15,518 bases of DNA from the NCBI GenBank assembly GCA_027382625.1, contig JAJKFJ010024351.1, forward strand, positions 1 through 15,518, read 5' to 3'. The stretch's first letter is position 1. Each line of letters opens with the position of its first letter. Below are positions 9,383 to 15,518 of this stretch, one piece after another. The DNA comes from Tetmemena sp. SeJ-2015 (taxonomy: Eukaryota > Ciliophora > Spirotrichea > Sporadotrichida > Oxytrichidae). Both the position numbers and the translations under genes were made by a program. The notes beneath the pieces were generated by a model. It did not search any database. It had not been told where the DNA came from and saw only the letters and a program-made list of their open reading frames with translations.

Positions 9383-10215
9383 AATAATTTTTATTCTTTT
9401 TGGTAGATGCTATCTATAACTCACTTTTAAATAATATTCACTTCTAATAGTAAAAGATGCATAGATTTAAATTGATTTAAATAATTGAAACAGATGAAAA
9501 TTTTATTCACACACTTATTATCAAATTAAATTTTAAGCTCAAAGAACAAAAAATGAAAACTATCACAAAGTGAAGTTATAAATTTGAAGTTGGGAGTTGT
9601 ACTTTTAAAGTTCAAAAACATAAGTATTAATTTATCCTGCGAAAGAATGTCCATATTAGAAGTGAAACCCCTCTAAACAAGATAAATTTTGTGACTTAAA
9701 CTTCTTTTAATCTTGATGTTTGAAATTTTTTTCTTGGTTTATTTATTTATTCTTGATTTAATATCCTTTTTATTAAAAAAAAGTTTCTTATACTTCAATT
9801 TTTTATAATGAGTGAATAAAATTTCCAAGAAAAATAGATTTTTAATGCGATTATACTTGAGTTATAAATTAAGAATTAAATCTATTGGGAATTAAAATAA
9901 TTGTTGGGGATCTTTGACAATAAAATATATTACAAATTCGGATATTTTAAAGAGAATTTGTCGCATATTCGCTATCAATCTACAAAATATCATATTTATT
10001 TATAAATCTCTATAACCTTTTTATAGAGATAGATAAAATAAATGATCATTCATTCTTTATTTAGCCTTTATAATAAATCTATCGTTTTTTCCTGAACTGA
10101 GCACTTCATTAAAACTGAAAAGATTTATTAGCTTAATATTTTCTCTTTTAAAATTATTTAGAACAATGAAAAAGTAATAAACTTATTTTTAAAAATTATC
10201 TAAATTTTATTGGTT
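9383..10215. other. AT-rich spacer between copies 5 and 6
   Basis: No gene is recognised. The stretch at about 9795-9993 is homologous to 11962-12151, both about 410 bp upstream of their respective leader blocks. Shared landmarks include ACTTCAATTTTTTA, GATCTT..(A/G)(A/G)CAATAAA, GGATATTTT and TCGCTA..AATCTACA. This shows that copies 5 and 6 share 5' flank as well as coding sequence. Confidence 0.5.
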
Positions 10216-11557
10216 TCAAATGAAGAAAGACTTCCATGAAAATATTGTTAATTTCATCAAAGGCAGATTAAGATCATCGAAGTTGCAAGTTATTATAACA
10301 CTAGTAAATGGAAGTCTTTTTATTGGCAAACTTTTAAATTCTTTACTCAAATTTTAATCAGTAACTGTTAGAGTATACCCCGTATTCTAACTAAAATCTT
10401 TTAATTCGCAATCATCTCCAAATTTCTTTAATTGGAAAATCTCTTTCTTAATTTCAAGGCGATTCATACTTATATCAAAAATTACTTCCCAAAACTCTTC
10501 TTTGATTTTTAATTTTTCTAAAATACTCTAGAAATTTCCTAAAACTTCATCAAGTTAATAAACCTTTTTATTTAAGTTTGAACTTATGTTGAATTATATT
10601 TTCTTTTATTGTCTTTAATTTTTCATTCTCCATAGCATGAGTTCTTTACAAAAGTCAATTACTTGATTTAATTCAATTTGATTTTAATCTTATTCTATAT
10701 TAATTACTAATATATTGAAATTGTTCAATTAAGAGCAAATATTTTATCTAATTAATTTATCTAATGACTATCTATCGATAAAGTTGTCAAGCTCTTTAAT
10801 TGCTTAAAAAAGTCAAAGATCTCTGACTCAAGTGGAATTTAAATCCCAAGGGTTTTAATATTTTTGAAGGATTTAATAACAGCATTTTCAGTATTAAAAT
10901 TTACAAATTCACACTTTTCCAAAGTCAACTTCTCAACTTTCAAATTTTTTATTTCTTGTGATGATTCTTCAGAGAATCCAGTTAATTAAATTTTGCACTA
11001 ATGAAGAGTTAAATTCTAAGATTTTTACAATATTTTTGTAAAAAGATTTTCTGAGATTTCTTTATCATTGATATAGAAATGTTCAAATTACAGGTTTTCA
11101 AACTTTAAAAGATTTTCTAAAATAAAAATATCAGTTCTGTAATATCCATGGAATGAAGTAATAATTAATCCATTATTTCTTATTTCCAATAATAATTTAG
11201 TTAATTGAACACCTTCATTGTTTTCAAACATATTGTCAGATAAGTAATTGAAAACCTGAAGCTTCAATGGCAATCTATTCTGATTATAAAACCATTTCAA
11301 CTTTTCTTCAGTTAATTTCCAGTTGTAGAACAATTTAAATTAGGATAATGATATTTATTAGTCTTGAAACAGTCTTGATTGGGTTGTAACCAATATTCTT
11401 TCTTTCTTGCTTAATACAGCTATCATAGATATAGATTAATTGGGACATAAGTATCCATATATTTCTATTCTTAAGACTGAAGGGAGCATTATTTAAGGAT
11501 TCATTTTTAAACTACTTTTTATTTGTCCTTTACTTATTAGCTTAAATTAATTTCTAT
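10216..11557 (-). pseudogene. F-box/LRR-like family, copy 6 (single frameshift)
   Basis: The likely start is ATG 11504 (MNPQIMLPSVLRIEIYGYL). The outer leader block at 11557 is degenerate (ATA-GAA) and out of frame. From 11504 the frame is open for 259 codons to a TGA at 10727-10725. The family sequence then continues in the next frame (NFNILVINIEQ...NQVIDFCKEL) to its proper stop at 10218-10216, with no further TGA. The total of 1289 nt from 11504 fits loss of one base near 10725-10750. Conserved parts are LSKKERILVTTQS, WFYNQNRLPLKLQVFNYL, LTLEKCEFVNFN, IFDFFKQLKSLTTLSI, KKFGDDCELKDFS and LMKLTIFSW. A short standard-code frame at 11088-11333 is only a piece of this gene. One frameshift and no nonsense codon make it one of the least damaged copies. 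A sequencing error would make it intact. Confidence 0.77.
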
Positions 11558-12758
11558 TATAATTAATGATAATATTTTTATATGCTATAACTTTCTTTTA
11601 AATATTCATATGTTTATATTCACATTTTTTTAATAAAAACTGTCTAATTTTATTATAAAATAATTAATTTTTAAAAAACTTTTTCTCTTATTTTTAAATT
11701 AAAATTTTTATTTAACAATTAAAAATATTTATCCAACTTTTGTCTATTCTATACGAAATTTGGGATCCCGAACTTGGTATTTTATAAGAATTAGCTTGTC
11801 ACTATCTAAATAGAAGTCAAATTTGGGGTCTGAAGATCATCCTATCTTTTAATGCCTTGTTTCGTGCTAATTTTTAATGAAGTAAATATACGCAAATAAC
11901 TTACTTATCACATTTTGAGGCTTGGATTATTTATTGTATTCTCTTTATATTCGACTTTATTTACTTCAATTTTTTAGAATAAGCAAGAGAAAATGGAAAA
12001 ATATTTTAATGTGAATTTCTTTAGATTAAATCTAATTATAAAATCAGACTTGTGCTAAAATAATTGACGGTGATCTTCGGCAATAAATCAATTTCATTTT
12101 AGGATATTTTCCTTTTAATTTGCTGCACGCTCGCTAGTAATCTACACAGAAATTATTTTCATTTTTAATAGCTTTCTTAGCACTCCTTTTGCTATTTATT
12201 GATTTGATAAAAGCTCTTTATCCTTCATGCTCACTCTAGTCTTAACATTATATTGAGTTCTTCATACAATGTTTTTTACATAATCCTTTATCCTGAGTTT
12301 CATGATTCAAGATGATATATATTCTCGTTCAAATATATAATTTCTGGTTTAAACTGTTTTATTAAATTTTATCTAAATTAGTTTTCCTATAAATTCTAAA
12401 CTATAAAATACAGAGAATCTCTATAGTGAATAATTTATTTTAAAGTAGTCTCAAAATTATGGTCATTATAACTTATTTATGGAAATTATTGCTTTTAAAT
12501 AGACACTTCCTTTGACACTCACTGAATCCTTTTACTTTTTAAAAAATAAATTCTCTTTCAGATCAATAAACATTATACTTGTCTAAAATATTAGAGTAAA
12601 AATTATTTATAAAATAGGTGAGATGCTCATTAAAATAAGCTTATACGAAAATAAATTCTGAAAAAAAAATTAAAATTAAACTTCGTGTCTTCTTAATTTA
12701 ACAACGAAATAGCAATAAATTTATCAAAATTATTAAAATTTTATTCATTATACCACTT
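11558..12758. other. AT-rich spacer between copies 6 and 7
   Basis: It contains the copy-6 5' flank shared with copy 5 (11962-12151) and, at 11735-11845, a block resembling the flanks of copy 3 (5480-5600) and copy 7 (14280-14400). No coding frame or RNA gene is recognised. Confidence 0.45.
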
Positions 12759-14108
12759 TCAAACGAATAGAAGTTTTGTTGAAAAAAGTTTTAACTTTAT
12801 CAATGAAAGATTAGGACTTTCGATTTTACAAAAGATATCTACACCTGCTCCTATCCTTTTGTATATTGACAAATTTTGTAATTATTTTCTCAAAGCTTCA
12901 TCTGTAAATGTTAGGGTATACCCTTTGAGCCCCTCAACAAAATTTTAATTGCTAAATTCGGAAGAAGCTCCATATTTCTTTAACTGAAAAACTTCTTTAT
13001 TAATTTCTAAACTACTCAAATGTAATTTAAAATCTAATTCTTTTGACACTCTGTTAGCTTTAAGATTTTCCGAAAATTTTAAGAACTTTCACAAAATTTC
13101 GTCTAGTTAATTATCCTTTATTATCTCTTCTTAATATATAGGAAATTTAATTATTTTTAATTCTCTAAAATTCTACATTCTCTGAATTATTAATTACTCA
13201 CAATAATCAATTACTTGATTTAAATTCTCCTCATTTGTATCTAGAATCATTATTAATCTTTTGAAATTACTCAATGAAGCATCAATAATTTGAATATCTT
13301 CTTAAATTATCTAATTACTATGCATTCATAATGTTGTAAATCCCTTTACTTGCTTAAAACAATTTAATATCTCTGATTCAATTGGAATGTTAATCTATAT
13401 TTTTTATATGTTGCAAAGTGATTTAATTAAAGAATTATTATAATCGACATTTTCAAAATTAACCTTTCTAAGTTTCAATTTCTCAACAGTTAAAATATAC
13501 ATTTCTTGTGATAATTCTGAGGTAGTTTTATTTAATAAAATCCTGCAATTGCCAAACTATAAATGCTTCGTTCTTTACTAAAATTTTATAAACTCTTTCT
13601 CTGTTATTATGGAATCAAAAATACCTATCCATTCAAACTATAGGTTCTCAAAGCTTAAAAGTTTATCTAAAATATGACTTTATTAGGAAAATGTTATGTA
13701 TTTAATGTTAACTTATCCTTCATTTCTAATTTCTAGGATTGCATAAATTAAAAGTAAATACTCATCTGTGTAATTCAAATGAGTATCTAAATAGTTGAAA
13801 ACTTAGAGCTTCAAAGGCAATCTATTCTAGTTATTGAACCATTTCAACTTCTCCTCAATACATTATGATTATTTTAGTTTTAGTCCTATTTTTATTTCTA
13901 AACATACTCTTTAGTTTTGGAAAAGTCTTGACTTAGTTGTAATCAATACTCTTTCTTGCTTGCTTAAAACAGATGCCAGTGAAATAACTTTATTGGAATT
14001 TAAGAAACTATATATTTCTATTCTTAGAACGTTAGGGAGTCTCATTTTTTGAATGATCTAAATGTTAAGACACTTTTTCTCTTTTTGTGTGATAGAATTA
14101 ATATTATT
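12759..14108 (-). pseudogene. F-box/LRR-like family, copy 7, full length (two in-frame TGAs)
   Basis: The frame is continuous for 450 codons from the leader position at 14108 to the TGA at 12761-12759. The outer start is lost (AAT in place of ATG, AAT in place of GGA), and the second start is ATC. The first usable methionine is at 14045, four residues before the F-box-like MRLPNVLRIEIYSFL would begin in its relatives, giving 429 codons. TGAs occur at 13328-13326, where copies 3 and 6 have TCG (Ser), and at 13091-13089, where copy 6 has GGA (Gly). Each is explained by one base change. The body keeps LSKQERVLITT, WFNNQNRLPLKLQVFNYLD, EILNCFKQVKG and GYTLTFTDEALRK. No indel breaks the frame. The Met-Gly leader is missing, so if made, the protein would lack the putative lipid anchor. 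Confidence 0.75.
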
Positions 14109-14695
14109 TATAAAAGCAATAATTATTATATCCTTTATGATAAAAATAACTTTTAAACATTTAAATATATTTATTAATAAATTTCATTTTTATCGCATTT
14201 TTAATATAAAGTAAGTTGAATATTCAATATTTTAATACTAAAATAAAATATATCCAAGATCTCCTTCAAAAATGCAACTGCTTTTTTCTGGCTATTCTAG
14301 ACTTGAAAGTTAGAAAATGAAATTTACAATTCGAAAGTTAAATTTATAGTCTGTTTGCAAAAGCAAATTCAGTTGGAGCTTGAAGTTCCTAAAGTCCTTG
14401 AACACGAATTTCAGTTGATTATATGATCATACTTAGGAATTACTAAAATTTAGTAAAAGTTAATGTAAAAATGTATTCCCAATAGTTAGCTTTTTATATA
14501 AGAGTTAAATTCTAATTTTATTTGTTTTTTTTTAAAAGAAGGCAATCAACCAGATGATAACTAAATTACAAATTATTTTAAGCAGACGATTAAAAGAAAT
14601 ATGATTAATATGAAATAGATTATGTTTAAATCTGTGATTCATTTTTTAAATTACTGCTTAAATTTAGAATTAATTTAATATAAATATCGACTGCA
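14109..14695. other. AT-rich flank upstream of copy 7
   Basis: About 14280-14400 resembles the upstream flanks of copies 3 and 6 (a TATTCTA landmark and similar spacing from the leader), so the duplicated unit extends at least this far. Beyond about 14450 I see no similarity to other spacers, and this may be the right edge of the array. No gene is seen. Confidence 0.45.
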
Positions 14696-14908
14696 TCAAC
14701 TAACAAACACAGATGCATAAATAACTACTAAAAGCTTAAAGTCTAAAATTTTAAAGTGACATAGGAGGCAAGTCTCTAAGGCAAGAAAGTTATCACTACC
14801 AATCAACGGAGACATATTTCCTCGTAAAAGCTCAATATTTCCAAGTATTCGTGGATTTGCGCACTTTAGTATATCATCAAGAGCGAGATGAACATAATGG
14901 CATGTTCC
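14696..14908 (-). CDS. Coding fragment of unknown function (C-terminal 70 codons)
   Basis: Composition rises to about 40% GC here. On the minus strand a frame opens after a TGA at 14911-14909 and runs 70 codons to a TGA at 14698-14696. It reads like protein, for example HLALDDILKCANPRILGN and SPLIGSDNFLALETCLL. By hand count GC is about 57, 34 and 25% at codon positions 1, 2 and 3 over the core, the order expected of real coding sequence in AT-rich DNA. There is no start codon at the upstream edge, only an internal ATG in GNMSPL, so it is a fragment: an exon, a macronuclear-destined segment, or a decayed gene. I do not recognise the family. The plus strand has a competing open frame from ATG 14713 to the TGA at 15121-15123 (136 codons), but its third positions are GC-richer than expected. 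Confidence 0.45.
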   Translation of the reverse strand, partial: GTCHYVHLALDDILKCANPRILGNIELLRGNMSPLIGSDNFLALETCLLCHFKILDFKLLVVIYASVFVS

Positions 14909-14911
14909 TCA

Positions 14912-15171
14912 TGATTTTGGTAATGAATGATATAATAGGAACTGGCTCCCTCTTTAAATTAAAACATAGTTTTTAAAATCACATTTAATATTTATGTATA
15001 CTTTTCTTAATAACTCTTTCTTAATAAGATATAACTTACTCTGATCATCTAACCATATTCATCCAAAATGTAAAATAAAGTAGCAATTCGAATAGCAAGT
15101 AGATTAAATTATTAAATCTATGAGAATAGTTAAAATAAAAGGAAGGGATGTGTAATATCTAATAAAATAAA
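14912..15171. other. AT-rich stretch, nothing recognised
   Basis: The stretch has no similarity to the array spacers that I can see. The plus-strand frame noted for the neighbouring fragment extends into it as far as 15123 but is low in complexity here. Confidence 0.4.
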
Positions 15172-15517
15172 ATGTACGATTACCTCCATCCGAATTACTC
15201 TGATGTGGATTCAATATTCAAAGCTTGTGGTGTGTGTGTGTTTTTTTTTAATTTGATATTATTCCTTTTTAAAAATATTTTGTTAATTATTCTTATAAAT
15301 ATTTTAGACTTCTGTGGATTTCTCTCTAAAAGATTGCCTCATGAAAATTGTAAATATATTAGGTTCTTAAAATTAGTTTCTCTCAAGAATTTTTAAGAAA
15401 TTAATTAAAATTAGAGCTTGAACTTAATTTTAATATTCTCTAATAATTGGTAGAGATATTTTTTGTCTTTATTCGTGAAAATCTTTTTTTTAATTCTCAA
15501 AACAGAGCTCTTAAAAC
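15172..15517 (+). CDS. Doubtful open frame running to the window edge
   Basis: An ATG at 15172 opens a frame of 74 codons to a TAA. With TAA and TAG read as glutamine it continues to the end of the window. The first 22 residues (MYDYLHPNYSDVDSIFKA and on) come from DNA of about 40% GC and look plausible. The rest is a hydrophobic low-complexity translation of a TG run (15231-15240), nine T (15241-15249) and AT-rich DNA, giving a false impression of a membrane segment. The opposite strand is also open across 15160-15235. I regard only the 15165-15235 island as possibly coding, on either strand, and the function as unknown. Confidence 0.2.
15231..15249 (+). repeat. Simple repeat: (TG)5 followed by T9
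   Basis: Five TG dinucleotides are followed directly by nine T. The tract sits at the right border of the small GC-richer island. Confidence 0.8.
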
Positions 15518-15518
15518 G

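Larger units (their letters stand above)
251..14108 (-). repeat. Tandem array of seven F-box/LRR-like gene units
   Basis: Seven direct repeats run in the same orientation. The easiest landmark is the segment encoding the LSKKER...ITTQS motif, at about 250-295, 2420-2460, 5120-5160, 7806-7850, 9190-9235, 11375-11420 and 13925-13970. Leader blocks start at 437, 2609, 5296, 7997, 9382, 11557 and 14108, giving unit lengths of 2172, 2687, 2701, 1385, 2175 and 2551 bp. Part of the length variation is explained by a 423-bp insertion in copy 3 and the shortening of copy 5. Spacers share homology in subgroups, so the amplified unit included flanking DNA. Copies 2 and 4 resemble each other most in leader and upstream flank, and copies 3 and 6 most in the body. 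This mosaic pattern suggests repeated local duplication or gene conversion. Confidence 0.85.

Noticed and set aside
11088..11333. Stand-alone 81-residue protein on the minus strand beginning at a TTG codon.
   Set aside because: It is an inner piece of copy 6. With TAA/TAG as Gln the frame continues on both sides, and the conserved start lies at 11504.
251..14108. CRISPR-like or satellite explanation for the repeated TCTTTCTTTCTTGCTTAATA segments.
   Set aside because: Spacing is 1.4-2.7 kb, and the segments encode the conserved LSKKER motif in frame within a long homologous gene, so they are coding repeats.
14713..15123. Plus-strand frame of 136 codons opposite the fragment at 14696-14908.
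   Set aside because: Third codon positions are GC-rich for this genome and the C-terminal half is low-complexity. The minus-strand reading shows better codon-position bias. Kept only as an alternative.
1..15518. Tetrahymena, Paramecium or Ichthyophthirius as the source.
   Set aside because: They share the TAA/TAG code and similar AT-richness, so they cannot be excluded, but their telomeric repeats are not G4T4, and the ANT-flanked C4A4 tip is a hypotrich trait. Kept as the second choice.

Overview
The window is extremely AT-rich (about 20-22% GC by eye) and looks like germline (micronuclear) DNA of a ciliate, most likely a stichotrich hypotrich of the Oxytricha/Stylonychia type. Two observations lead there. 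First, with TAA and TAG read as glutamine and only TGA as stop, frames that look hopeless under the standard code open into several related proteins of about 450 codons. Second, positions 233-250 hold a G4T4-type (C4A4 on the other strand) telomeric block followed directly by ATT. That is the known layout of a telomere-bearing element (TBE) end in the Oxytricha germline: about 17 bp of C4A4 at the tip of a 78-bp inverted repeat, inserted at ANT. The genus assignment is an inference; I could not search any database.

Left end (1-253): the last 250 bp of a TBE-like transposon. It holds the C-terminal 55 codons of a plus-strand reading frame that stops at 169, then a stretch the size of a 78-bp terminal repeat ending in the telomeric block. 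The element sits inside copy 1 of the gene family described next, exactly where the other copies carry the same ATT.

Main body (251-14108): seven minus-strand copies of one gene family in direct tandem, with leader blocks at 437, 2609, 5296, 7997, 9382, 11557 and 14108 (spacing about 1.4-2.7 kb). The reconstructed architecture is a short Met-Gly-Ile leader that looks like an N-myristoylation signal, an F-box-like motif, then a leucine-rich-repeat-like region with a conserved C-terminal block. An F-box/LRR protein would normally be a substrate receptor of an SCF ubiquitin ligase; that role is inferred from architecture only. No copy is clearly intact. Copies 2, 4 and 7 are full length but each carries two in-frame TGAs. 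Copy 6 carries one frameshift. Copy 3 is split by a 423-bp insertion of different composition. Copy 5 is decayed and shortened. Copy 1 is cut by the transposon. Indels are nevertheless very rare for copies this diverged, and two TGA positions are shared between copies.

Spacers and right end: the spacers between copies are AT-rich and partly repeat each other, so the duplicated unit included flanking DNA. A few islands of 35-40% GC stand out (about 600-720, 4190-4435, 14700-14911, 15165-15235). They are short, have no complete gene, and could be macronuclear-destined segments or gene fragments set in germline-limited DNA. The best supported is a 70-codon minus-strand fragment at 14696-14908. 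I saw no tRNA, rRNA, CRISPR array, or recognisable promoter or terminator.
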